DNA of 44,513 nt, taken from contig JAGOAA010000017.1 of assembly GCA_017984215.1 (NCBI GenBank), positions 1 through 44,513 of the forward strand. Direction: 5' to 3'. This DNA comes from Cytophagaceae bacterium. GTDB lineage: Bacteria > Bacteroidota > Bacteroidia > Cytophagales > Spirosomataceae. The notes under the pieces were generated by a model that ran no database searches, had not been told where the DNA came from, and saw nothing but the letters and a program-made list of their open reading frames with translations. Both the position numbers and the translations under genes were made by a program. Within the stretch, counting starts at the first letter, position 1. Each line of letters begins with the position of its first letter. Below are positions 1 to 8,907 of the stretch, piece by piece.

Positions 1-86
1 GGAAATTCTCCAACATAAACCAACAAATCGGTATAAAAACTTCTCTTACGTCTTTTTAACTTGCAAGTCTATTTAAACCTATTCTT

Positions 87-2498
87 TTGAAACATCTATA
101 CCTCATTCTATTCTTGGCAATTTCATTTATTGGCCAAAGTCAAAGCCCATCAAAAGGTAAACTAAGTGGTCAAGTTATTGAAGCCAACTCGACAAGCCCA
201 ATTCCTTTTTCAAGCATTCGTATACAAACAGCCAATCCCGTAAAATTGATTACAGGGGCTATTGCGAATGACAAAGGAGAATTCAGTATCGAAGTAGCGC
301 AAGGTATTTACGATATCATCATCGAAAGTGTCGGATTTGAAGCTCAAACGCTTAAACAAGTCCAAATCAGTAAATCCACAGCACTCGGGCAAATACAAGT
401 GAAAGCCAGTACAAAAACCTTAGCGGAGGTAACCGTCAAAGGGCAAAAAGCGAGTATGGAGCTCGCTTTAGATAAACGGGTATTTAATGTGGGGACTGAT
501 GCGGCCAATAAAGGCGCTACGGCTGCGGAAATATTAGGAAATTTACCATCCGTGCAAGTGAGTGGCGAAGGAGGTATTAGTTTACGCGGAAGTGAAAATG
601 TCCGCATTTTGATTGATGGAAAACCATCCACGCTTGTGGGCATCAACGGATCATCTGGCTTACAATCTTTACAAGGTAATCTCATTGATAAAGTGGAAAT
701 CATTACAAACCCCTCCGCGCGTTACGAGGCAGAAGGGATGGCTGGGATTATCAACATCGTTTTGAAGAAAAATCAAAACCAGGGCTTCAATGGAGCCATC
801 GAAACGACCCTGGGATATCCGGAAAATTTTGGGGGGACCGCCATTATCAATTACCGCAAGAATAAATTGAATTTCTTTTTAAACTATGGGCTATTCTACC
901 GCAGAACACCAGGAAGAGGGAATTTATATCAGGAGGTTTATACAGGAGAACAAACCAATTACCTCCAACAAACCAGCCAAAACAATGTAACCGGTTTAGT
1001 TAATAACATTCGTGGAGGTGCTGATTACTTTTTTAATGATAAAACCATTTTAACAGGGTCTTATATCTTCCGAAGTACCCATGTTCGACGCATTACTGAT
1101 TTTAATTACGTAGACTATCGTAAATCGCTTAGCAGTATCTATTCTAATACCTATCGTCAACAAGATGAAAAGGAGACGGAACCCAATGCTGAATATGCGT
1201 TGACATTTAAGAAATCCTTTGCTAAAAAAGGGAAGGAGTTCTCCGCCGATTTACGGTATTTGGATTATTGGGAGCAGTCGGATCAAGTATACACCCAGAA
1301 AAGTCAATATGCAGATGGAACGGCATTTCCAGAAAATACCTTGGTTCAAAAGGCATTAAATGACGAATATGAGCGTCAATGGATTCTGCAAGCAGATTAT
1401 ACAAATCCATTGGGTAAAGATGGGAAAATCGAAACGGGCTTGCGGACTAGTTTTCGGGACATGACAAATGATTACACCGTTACGCAGCAACAAGCGGATG
1501 GAGGCTTTTCGGTAATACCGGGTTTGCAAAATATATTCGTATATAATGAGAATATATCTGCGGCCTATTTGATCTTGGGAAACAAAAAGAACAAATTTTC
1601 ATACCAATTCGGGCTTCGTGGGGAATTAACCGATATACAGACAGAATTAAAACAGACACAAGAAAAGAACCCGCGCAATTATTCGAATCTATTCCCGAGT
1701 GCTCACTTTACGTATGCTTTCAATCCGAATAGTTCCTTCCAACTAGGGTATTCTCGTCGGGTCCGTAGACCTACTTACAATGAATTAAGTCCCTTTGTCA
1801 CCTTCTCGGACAATCGTAACTTTTTCTCCGGTAATCCCAATTTGAACCCTGAGTTTACGAATTCATTTGATTTGGGTCATTTGAAATATTTCGATGCGGG
1901 AAGTTTAAGTTCCTCTGTTTACTATCGTTATACGACCGGCAAAATCGATCAAATTAGAACGGTGGATTCACAAGGCTTCTCGAAAAGTTTGCCACAAAAC
2001 TTTGCGGACCAACAATCCATGGGGATTGAATTAACGAGTTCATTTAATGTGTCAAAAAATTACAAGGCAGATTTAAGCTTTAATGGATTTCGGGCCGTAA
2101 TCGATGCGAGTAACATTAATGCAAACTATTTAGTCGATACTTATTCGTGGTTTGTTCGGCATACATCACGGATCAAACTAGGTGCGGGAATCGATGCACA
2201 AGTACGGGCAAATTATGAGGCAGCTCAAAAAACGGCACAAGGTAAGCGTGGACAAATTGCCTGGATGGACCTATCCGCAACCAAAGATGTGATGCAGGGC
2301 AAGGGAACGTTGAGTTTAAATGTATTGGATGTTTTCAACTCGCGTATTATGCGTATGGAGACAAATGGCACGACCTTTTTCACAAACCGGGAAATGCAGG
2401 GTAGATTAAGACAAATAAATATTACTTTTAACTACCGATTTAATACCACCAAGCAAGCCGCGAAACAGCGTCGCAGCATGATGGACGAAGAGAATTAA
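87..2498 (+). CDS. TonB-dependent outer-membrane receptor
   Basis: An 803-residue outer-membrane protein. Residues 1-18 form a signal peptide, about 27-110 a carboxypeptidase-regulatory-like beta domain, about 125-230 a plug with the typical ENVRILIDGKPS and GMAGIINIVLKK stretches, and the rest a beta-barrel rich in alternating aromatic residues, ending in a region of the OMP_b-brl_3 type. The family imports a ligand through the outer membrane using TonB energy; the substrate cannot be read from the sequence. The start is TTG, preceded by an AAACCTAT leader motif at 75-82; no in-frame ATG lies near the signal peptide, so TTG is the best start. Only 11 bases separate it from the next gene, which suggests co-transcription with the heme-binding lipoprotein. 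A true SusC is unlikely because the protein is short and no SusD follows. Confidence 0.9.
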   Translation: MKHLYLILFLAISFIGQSQSPSKGKLSGQVIEANSTSPIPFSSIRIQTANPVKLITGAIANDKGEFSIEVAQGIYDIIIESVGFEAQTLKQVQISKSTALGQIQVKASTKTLAEVTVKGQKASMELALDKRVFNVGTDAANKGATAAEILGNLPSVQVSGEGGISLRGSENVRILIDGKPSTLVGINGSSGLQSLQGNLIDKVEIITNPSARYEAEGMAGIINIVLKKNQNQGFNGAIETTLGYPENFGGTAIINYRKNKLNFFLNYGLFYRRTPGRGNLYQEVYTGEQTNYLQQTSQNNVTGLVNNIRGGADYFFNDKTILTGSYIFRSTHVRRITDFNYVDYRKSLSSIYSNTYRQQDEKETEPNAEYALTFKKSFAKKGKEFSADLRYLDYWEQSDQVYTQKSQYADGTAFPENTLVQKALNDEYERQWILQADYTNPLGKDGKIETGLRTSFRDMTNDYTVTQQQADGGFSVIPGLQNIFVYNENISAAYLILGNKKNKFSYQFGLRGELTDIQTELKQTQEKNPRNYSNLFPSAHFTYAFNPNSSFQLGYSRRVRRPTYNELSPFVTFSDNRNFFSGNPNLNPEFTNSFDLGHLKYFDAGSLSSSVYYRYTTGKIDQIRTVDSQGFSKSLPQNFADQQSMGIELTSSFNVSKNYKADLSFNGFRAVIDASNINANYLVDTYSWFVRHTSRIKLGAGIDAQVRANYEAAQKTAQGKRGQIAWMDLSATKDVMQGKGTLSLNVLDVFNSRIMRMETNGTTFFTNREMQGRLRQINITFNYRFNTTKQAAKQRRSMMDEEN

Positions 2499-2509
2499 GT
2501 TATAAACCT

Positions 2510-5500
2510 ATGAAACAAAAGATTTTACTAGCTGCAGGCTTACTGCAATTATTGGCGATAGGCTGTACAAGCTCCCAAGAAAAAACCACGTATCAAGTCA
2601 TTTTTGAGGATCAAGATCAAATCGCGGAACGTGCGCAAGCAGCCAAAGAGAAATTGCCGATTAAAATTACCCCAGGCATGGCCATCACGCGCTGGGCATC
2701 TGACAGTTTAGCTCCAGATCCTGTTGCCATTGATATTGATGATCAGGGCGCTGTTTATTTGAATAGCACGAACCGTGGAAAAGTTTCAGAATTTGATATT
2801 CGGGGTCATCGCGATTGGATGACCGAATCCATTGGTTTTAAAACCGTCGAGGACCGTAAAGCATTTTTACATAAAACGTTCGCACCTGAGAACTCGGAAA
2901 AGAATGCGTGGCTTCCCGACTTAAATGGGGATGGCGTTCACGATTGGCATGATTTAACGATTGAGAAAGAGGAAATATGGAAGTTGGAAGATAAGAATGG
3001 CGATGGATATGCCGATCAAGGAACACGCATCTTAAATCAATTTAACCAAGAAGTTACTGACGTTGCTGGAGGTTTATTGGTTCGTAAAAAAGATGCATTT
3101 GTTGCGATAGGGCCTGATTTGTGGCGATTAGATAATACCAACAAGAAAGGTTTGTGGACAAATGCCAAATCGATTGCTACCGGTTTTGCCGTGCATATTG
3201 GTTTCGGGGGACATGGTATGTCCAGTGTCATCGAAGGACCTGATGGTAAAATCTATTGGCAAATTGGGGACATTGGAGCCAACATCACAACGGTCGATGG
3301 TCGGAACTTACCCAATCCCAATTCGGGCGTATTAGTTCGTTCCAATCCGGATGGTACTGATTTCGAAATTGTTGCCTATGGAATTCGTAATACGCATGAA
3401 TTTGCCTTTGATCACTATGGTAATATCATCAGCTCAGATAATGATGGAGATCATCAAGGAGAAAGTGAGCGATTAGTACATATCGTTGAAGGAGCGGATA
3501 TTGGTTGGCGTTCCAACTGGCAATATGGAAAATACACGGATCCGAAGAACAATTTATACAAAGTTTGGATGGATGAAAAGTTGTATTTACCTCGTTGGGA
3601 AGGCCAAGCAGCCTACATCATTCCACCGATCCGTAATTACCACAATGGCCCTACCGGCATGGTATTTAATCCAGGAACGGCATTAGGTAAGAAATGGCAA
3701 AACAAGTTTTTCTTGGTTGAATTCGTGGGTAATGCGAACAATTCGCACATTTGGGCATTTGATTTAAAGCCAAAAGGAGCATCCTTCGATTTTAATTCGG
3801 AAGTAGATGTGGTGAGTGGAATTTTACCTACGGGCATTCGATTTGGTCCAGAAGGGGCACTTTATGCGGCAGATTGGGTAAATGGATGGGATGCCAAAAA
3901 CTTTGGACGCGTTTGGAAATTAGATGTAACAGCCGAAACAAATGATTTAGCCGTTGAACGTAAAAAAACGAAGGAATTAATTCAAATGGATTATTCGAAA
4001 GCACCCGTAAATCAACTCGGTGAATTGTTGTATTACGGTGATATGCGTGTAAGACAAAAGGCACAGTTTGAATTAGTGGCCCGAGGAGAATCAACTATTT
4101 TGAATCAAGCGATCAGTCAAAAAGATAATCAATTAGCACGTGTGCATGGAATTTGGGGAATTGGCCAACTGGCAAGAACTAAACCCGCATTGCATGAGAG
4201 CTTAATGCCTTTGATTCAAGATGCAGATCTTGAAATTCAGGCACAGGCGATTAAGGTATTGGGGGATAATAAATATTCAAGTGCAGCAGGTGCGATTATT
4301 CCTCGCTTAACTTCAACTTCCGCGCGAGTACAATTCTTTGCTGCGCAGGCACTGGGTAGAATGGGAGCGGAACAAGCAGTCAATCCTTTATTGGATTTAA
4401 TCAACCAAAATCAGGATCAAGATGTGTATTTACGTCATGCTGCTGTTTTGGCTTTAAGTCGGATTGGAAGAGTTGAGCCAATTTCCGCATTAGCTTCGTC
4501 TTCCAATCGTTCCTTGCGTATAGCTGCCGTATTGGTGTTACGTCGATTGAAAAATCCAGCTGTTGCGCAATTCTTGCAAGACTCGGATGAATATATTGTC
4601 ACGGAAGCTGCCAGAGCCATCCACGATGATGAATCCATTCCCGAAGCCTTGCCTGCCTTAGCGCAAACTTTAGCTGTTTCAAAATGGACAAATGAGGCTT
4701 TGATTCGTCGGGCAATCAATGCCTGTTTGCGAGTAGGCACGGCGAAAGAAATCGATTTATTAGTAGCTTATATTCAACGTCAAGATATTCCAGATGCCTT
4801 GCGTGCTGAAGGCATTGCTACGTTGGGAACTTGGGGAAATCCATCCGTATTAGATCGGGTTGATGGTCGCCATCGTGGGCCATTGGATCGTAAATCATCT
4901 GACGTTGTGGCCAAAGTTGCCGGTATTATTCCCATTTTCCTGAAGAGCAAAAATCCAGAAGTTTTGATTGCAACGGGTACACTGATTTCGGAGTTAGGTA
5001 TTCAAGATGTTAAATCGGAGCAGACTCAGTTGTTCCTAAATCATCCGAGTCAGAAGGTTCGTGCAAGCCAATTAAGTTCGCTTATCGCATTGAAAGATCA
5101 AAATCTACCTTTATTACTTACTAAAGGAATTGAAGATATTGACCGAAATGTACGTGCTATGGCATTAGGATCTTTGGACAAAATTGTCCTATCAAAAAAT
5201 CAACTTCCGGGCATCATTAATCCTATTTTTGAGAAAGGTAGCGTACCTGAGCAACAACAATTATTACAAAGTATTGCCAAAATGCCTGCAGAAAATACGC
5301 AAGATGTATTGGCTGATTTAATTGCACGCATGGTTGATAACAAATTACCAGCCGGCATTAAATTGGATTTAATGGAGGCTGTGGAAGCAACTAAATCGGA
5401 TATGTTGGTAGCCAAATTAGATGCCTTGAAAACCAAAGGGACGTTAACGGATGAATACAAGGATGCCTTATATGGGGGTAATATTCAAAATGGCAATCTC

Positions 5501-5893
5501 ATTTTTACTCGAAATCAATCCGTTGAGTGTATTCGATGCCACAATGTAGGAGGAGATGGAGGTGTTGTAGGTCCATCTTTAAAGGGCATTGGCAGTCGCT
5601 TGACACGTGAGCAAATCTTACAAGCCTTAATTGAGCCCAGTGCTCGAATAGCACCCGGTTACGGCATGATTTCTTTGGTGTTAACCGATGGTCAGGAAGT
5701 GACGGGGACCGTTATTCAGGAAACAGAAAATGAAATTCAATTGAAGACGAGTGAGGCAGAACCCTTACGTATCGCGACCGCACGGATCAAATCACGTGAA
5801 AACTATCCATCGAGCATGCCACCGATGGGTTCAATGATGAGTAAACGAGAGATTCGGGATGTGGTGGAATATTTAACTTCGCTGAAAAAGTAA
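2510..5893 (+). CDS. Heme-binding lipoprotein: beta-propeller, HEAT repeats, c-type cytochrome
   Basis: A 1127-residue exported lipoprotein with the lipobox LAIGC (Cys19). Residues about 50-480 resemble the sorbosone-dehydrogenase/PVC beta-propeller, with two calcium-loop-like stretches (DLNGDGVHDWHD and DKNGDGYADQG). Residues about 500-960 are alpha-helical HEAT-like repeats, and about 985-1127 a c-type cytochrome with a CIRCH heme site at 1007-1011 and a possible axial Met in PPMGSMM near the end. This layout matches the PVC-type heme-binding proteins known from planctomycetes and from Bacteroidota; they are thought to be periplasmic or surface dehydrogenases acting on sugars or polysaccharides, but the substrate is unknown. 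It lies 11 bases behind the TonB receptor. The leader motif AAACCTAT (2504-2511) overlaps the ATG. Family call strong, reaction inferred. Confidence 0.88.
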   Translation: MKQKILLAAGLLQLLAIGCTSSQEKTTYQVIFEDQDQIAERAQAAKEKLPIKITPGMAITRWASDSLAPDPVAIDIDDQGAVYLNSTNRGKVSEFDIRGHRDWMTESIGFKTVEDRKAFLHKTFAPENSEKNAWLPDLNGDGVHDWHDLTIEKEEIWKLEDKNGDGYADQGTRILNQFNQEVTDVAGGLLVRKKDAFVAIGPDLWRLDNTNKKGLWTNAKSIATGFAVHIGFGGHGMSSVIEGPDGKIYWQIGDIGANITTVDGRNLPNPNSGVLVRSNPDGTDFEIVAYGIRNTHEFAFDHYGNIISSDNDGDHQGESERLVHIVEGADIGWRSNWQYGKYTDPKNNLYKVWMDEKLYLPRWEGQAAYIIPPIRNYHNGPTGMVFNPGTALGKKWQNKFFLVEFVGNANNSHIWAFDLKPKGASFDFNSEVDVVSGILPTGIRFGPEGALYAADWVNGWDAKNFGRVWKLDVTAETNDLAVERKKTKELIQMDYSKAPVNQLGELLYYGDMRVRQKAQFELVARGESTILNQAISQKDNQLARVHGIWGIGQLARTKPALHESLMPLIQDADLEIQAQAIKVLGDNKYSSAAGAIIPRLTSTSARVQFFAAQALGRMGAEQAVNPLLDLINQNQDQDVYLRHAAVLALSRIGRVEPISALASSSNRSLRIAAVLVLRRLKNPAVAQFLQDSDEYIVTEAARAIHDDESIPEALPALAQTLAVSKWTNEALIRRAINACLRVGTAKEIDLLVAYIQRQDIPDALRAEGIATLGTWGNPSVLDRVDGRHRGPLDRKSSDVVAKVAGIIPIFLKSKNPEVLIATGTLISELGIQDVKSEQTQLFLNHPSQKVRASQLSSLIALKDQNLPLLLTKGIEDIDRNVRAMALGSLDKIVLSKNQLPGIINPIFEKGSVPEQQQLLQSIAKMPAENTQDVLADLIARMVDNKLPAGIKLDLMEAVEATKSDMLVAKLDALKTKGTLTDEYKDALYGGNIQNGNLIFTRNQSVECIRCHNVGGDGGVVGPSLKGIGSRLTREQILQALIEPSARIAPGYGMISLVLTDGQEVTGTVIQETENEIQLKTSEAEPLRIATARIKSRENYPSSMPPMGSMMSKREIRDVVEYLTSLKK

Positions 5894-5895
5894 GT

Positions 5896-5976
5896 GAGAA
5901 TGAGTGATGAGTGAAGAGTGAAGAGTTGTTTTAATTGACATTTTCACTCTAAACTCTTCACTCTTAACTCTTACTT
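5896..5976. repeat. Heptamer array A in inverted arrangement
   Basis: The forward copy GAGTGAA/GAGTTAA lies at about 5896-5927 and the reverse copy at about 5945-5974. The two arms include a perfect 13-base pair (5915-5927 with 5952-5964), so the transcript could fold into a large hairpin between the heme-lipoprotein gene and the DAB operon. It may act as a terminator, but no uridine run follows it. Confidence 0.75.
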
Positions 5977-5984
5977 ATTTTAGC

Positions 5985-5992
5985 TATATTTG
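5985..5992 (+). promoter_or_regulatory. Bacteroidota -7 element (TATATTTG) of the DAB operon
   Basis: TATATTTG matches the Bacteroidota -7 consensus TAnnTTTG. Only four bases separate it from the ATG at 5997, so transcription would begin at or next to the start codon and the message would be nearly leaderless. I see no clear TTTG at the -33 distance; that stretch is occupied by the heptamer array. Confidence 0.55.
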
Positions 5993-5996
5993 TATC

Positions 5997-6350
5997 ATGC
6001 GTTTGTTAAAACACTTTCTTTTATTTGTGTCCATATGCTTCTTTACGACAATTGCGTCGGCAAAGCAGGTATTTGGTATACAAGAAGAAGTATTAATAAC
6101 AAATCAAAAACAAATTAAAAAAACAGAGCCCAAAACTCTCTCGTTTGTCAATTTGTTAATGGAGGAAACCGACAATAGCGAGGATGAAGATGAATCGCAT
6201 GAGCTTAGTTTTTTTCATTTAACCCTTTCAAGTAGATTTACTTGCCCACATGTGGGGGCAAAAGCTTTAGCAAATGCCCACCTTATTCGTGATAAGGTTA
6301 ACCACAATTCTACCCCCATATTTATTCAATTCAGGAATATCAGGCTATAG
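5997..6350 (+). CDS. Small exported protein heading the DAB operon, function unknown
   Basis: A 117-residue protein with a signal peptide (hydrophobic residues about 5-21, AXA-type end at TIASA). The mature part has an acidic patch EETDNSEDEDESHE near residue 60 followed by a His-containing stretch (HLTLSSRF, CPHVGAKALANAH). I do not recognise a family. It starts directly behind a TATATTTG promoter element and ends about 66 bases before dabA on the same strand, so it is probably the first gene of the inorganic-carbon operon. The acidic and histidine-rich parts could bind a metal, but that is only a guess. The possibility that it is spurious is small because it has a signal peptide and a well-placed promoter. 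Confidence 0.65.
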   Translation: MRLLKHFLLFVSICFFTTIASAKQVFGIQEEVLITNQKQIKKTEPKTLSFVNLLMEETDNSEDEDESHELSFFHLTLSSRFTCPHVGAKALANAHLIRDKVNHNSTPIFIQFRNIRL

Positions 6351-6416
6351 GATAACTCCAACGAGTAATCCTTTATTCATTCGCCTAAACAAGTGGTTTA
6401 CTACCACGATATTCTT

Positions 6417-8906
6417 ATGCAACACAAATTTGATTTGCATCAAGTGATTCATGAACTGAAGCACTTTTTGCCAGCACAAGCTCCACTCATGGACTTTGTG
6501 CACCATAATACGTTACATGCTTTCCAAAACCTACCTTTCCATGAGGCGCTTGAAATGGCACATGTTAAGTTAGGCTATCAAGTCTATTTCCCTTTAGCAA
6601 CTTTTCGAAGTCTATACAAAACGGGACGAATCTCCGATGAAATTATCGACAGAACGTTAACGCAAAAAAAAGGAGCAAAAAAGGAAATTTGGAAAGGCAA
6701 ACTTTTACATAGTCATTACGAAGCCCTAGAACATGCACGCGTAGGTGCACTCCGTGGCCAATGGAAAAAACAATACAACATTGATTTAGATTCTTTGGTG
6801 CATCCAACCTTGTTTCGTTTACTTGGAAACTACCTTGATCAAGGGATTTCGATTTGGAATTTTCCCATAGATGATCTCTCTTTTTTGTCGGCAGTCAGAA
6901 AATTAGAAACAAGCAGTTGGTTCAGTATTTTCAAGCAAAAATCAACAAAAGCGCTTTTGTTAAATGAAAATACGCGCATTGAAGATCTCTTAGCTTTGCT
7001 CGTGGGTAATAACGAATCCCTTTATGAGCAATATCTATACGACCAACAATTCGCTCATCAAGGATGGTCAGGGATGGTATCTACGGTTGAAGACCTACCG
7101 CAAACCTTACTAGACTCGCGTCTCATTAAACTTGAGGAATTAATTCAATTGGAATTATTGCTCGAAATAGATGCGTTAGATCACAAATTGGGACAATGGA
7201 AACCTTTGGATGAGCATCTCAGCGAAACAATTCCAAGTTTACATGACCCAATCGTTAAATCAGAACAGCTAGAAGTCCTATCACTTTGGCAAGAAGCCTT
7301 TGAGTGGACCTATTACGATCAAGTATTAAAAGGGCTACAAACCGAGGAAGTCGCATATATTGCACCTCACCAAAAAACCTTTCAAGGATTATTCTGCATA
7401 GATGATCGTGAATGTTCCTTCCGACGGTATTTAGAAAATTTAGATCCCGCCTGTGCGACATTTGGAACACCGGGATTCTTTAGTGTCGAGTTTTTCTATC
7501 AACCTACAGGGGGCAAGTTTTACACCAAACTTTGTCCTGCACCTGTAACACCGAAATACCTGATCAAAGAAATCGGTGAGGATAAAAAACGTGAAAAGGA
7601 TTTACATTTCTCGAAGCATAATCACAGCTTTTACAGCGGCTGGTTATTTTCGCAAACCCTTGGATTCTGGTCGGCAGCCAAATTATTCATTAATCTCTTT
7701 AAACCGAGCATGAGTCCTACGACGGCATCGTCGTTACGCCACATGGACAAATTCTCAGGATTACAGGTTGATTTCGATGCTATGCATGGAGAGGAAAATG
7801 GACTCCAACTAGGATTCAAAATTGATGAGATGGCGAATCGGGTAGAGGCCCAATTGCGGAGCATTGGTTTGGTTGAAAATTTTGCACCCATTTTATATGT
7901 TGTAGGACATGGTGCGAGTTCGGTCAACAATCCGCATTATGCAGCCTATGACTGTGGAGCATGTTCGGGTCGGGCAGGTTCTGTGAATGCGCGGGTTATC
8001 AGTCTGATGGCGAATAAGCCGGAGGTTAGAGCGATTTTGGCAGACCGCGGTATACATATTCCAGCTTCAAGCATTTTTGTAGGTGCCCTGCATGATACCA
8101 CACGCGATGAGATCGTATTTTACGATGATCAGATTACGTCGGAAGCGTATAGGCTAATGCATGCACAGCATGAAATTGTATTTAGGAAAGCGCTCGATTT
8201 AAATGCCAAAGAACGCTCTAGACGCTTTGAATCAATTAATTCAAAGGAATCAGCCGAATCAATTCATGAGAAAATACGTTCGCGGTCTGTATCTATTTTC
8301 GAACCTCGTCCAGAACTTAACCATGCGACAAATGCATTAGCAATCGTTGGGAGAAGGGAATTATCCAAAGGATTGTTTTTGGATCGTCGGTCCTTCTTGA
8401 ATTCATTCGATTATCGTGTGGATCCAGCAGGAGATTATTTATTCAATATTCTGAAAGCGGCTGCGCCCGTTTGTGGCGGGATAAACCTTGAATATTATTT
8501 CTCACGCGTAGATGGGGAAAAATTAGGTGCGGGTACAAAGTTGCCACACAATGTCATGGGGCTCTTTGGAGTTGCCAATGGTATTGATGGCGATTTGCGT
8601 CCTGGTTTACCCGCTCAAATGACGGAGGTTCATGATCCGGTTCGCTTGCTTTTAATTGTCGAGCACTTCCCAGAAGTTGTGTTAAAAACAATACAAAAAG
8701 CAGCTGAAACCTACGAATGGTTCATCAATGATTGGGTGAAATTGGTTGCGATACACCCTGAAACGCGTGCATTGCTCGTTTTTGACAATGGAGCGTTTAC
8801 GCCATATGAACCCTTGGTGAAATCCTTAGAGGTCATTAATAATGTCGAATCGGTCATTGAGAGCCACCAAGAAAATTTCCCAGTTTACTTATTAAATCAA
8901 GACTAA
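6417..8906 (+). CDS. dabA: DabA, carbonic-anhydrase-like subunit of the DAB inorganic carbon pump (DUF2309)
   Basis: An 829-residue cytoplasmic, membrane-associated protein of the DUF2309/DabA family. DabA with DabB forms a complex that uses the ion gradient to drive one-way hydration of CO2 to bicarbonate. The family signature FVHHNTLHAFQ is near the N-terminus. The beta-carbonic-anhydrase-like zinc site is visible: CIDD (Cys327, Asp329), GHGASS (His498) and YDCGACSG (Cys513), with spacings close to those of the characterised Halothiobacillus protein. I chose ATG at 6417; the reading frame is open back to a GTG at 6393, but the extra eight residues do not look conserved. DabB follows after one base. 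The pairing and the intact metal site make the call strong. Confidence 0.93.
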   Translation: MQHKFDLHQVIHELKHFLPAQAPLMDFVHHNTLHAFQNLPFHEALEMAHVKLGYQVYFPLATFRSLYKTGRISDEIIDRTLTQKKGAKKEIWKGKLLHSHYEALEHARVGALRGQWKKQYNIDLDSLVHPTLFRLLGNYLDQGISIWNFPIDDLSFLSAVRKLETSSWFSIFKQKSTKALLLNENTRIEDLLALLVGNNESLYEQYLYDQQFAHQGWSGMVSTVEDLPQTLLDSRLIKLEELIQLELLLEIDALDHKLGQWKPLDEHLSETIPSLHDPIVKSEQLEVLSLWQEAFEWTYYDQVLKGLQTEEVAYIAPHQKTFQGLFCIDDRECSFRRYLENLDPACATFGTPGFFSVEFFYQPTGGKFYTKLCPAPVTPKYLIKEIGEDKKREKDLHFSKHNHSFYSGWLFSQTLGFWSAAKLFINLFKPSMSPTTASSLRHMDKFSGLQVDFDAMHGEENGLQLGFKIDEMANRVEAQLRSIGLVENFAPILYVVGHGASSVNNPHYAAYDCGACSGRAGSVNARVISLMANKPEVRAILADRGIHIPASSIFVGALHDTTRDEIVFYDDQITSEAYRLMHAQHEIVFRKALDLNAKERSRRFESINSKESAESIHEKIRSRSVSIFEPRPELNHATNALAIVGRRELSKGLFLDRRSFLNSFDYRVDPAGDYLFNILKAAAPVCGGINLEYYFSRVDGEKLGAGTKLPHNVMGLFGVANGIDGDLRPGLPAQMTEVHDPVRLLLIVEHFPEVVLKTIQKAAETYEWFINDWVKLVAIHPETRALLVFDNGAFTPYEPLVKSLEVINNVESVIESHQENFPVYLLNQD

Positions 8907-8907
8907 T

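Noticed and set aside
1-86. Partial gene at the left edge
   Set aside because: Stops occur in all frames and no coding signal is visible; it holds only the upstream region of the TonB receptor gene.
344-703. 119-residue minus-strand frame inside the TonB receptor gene
   Set aside because: Shadow of a well-supported gene, with no family resemblance.
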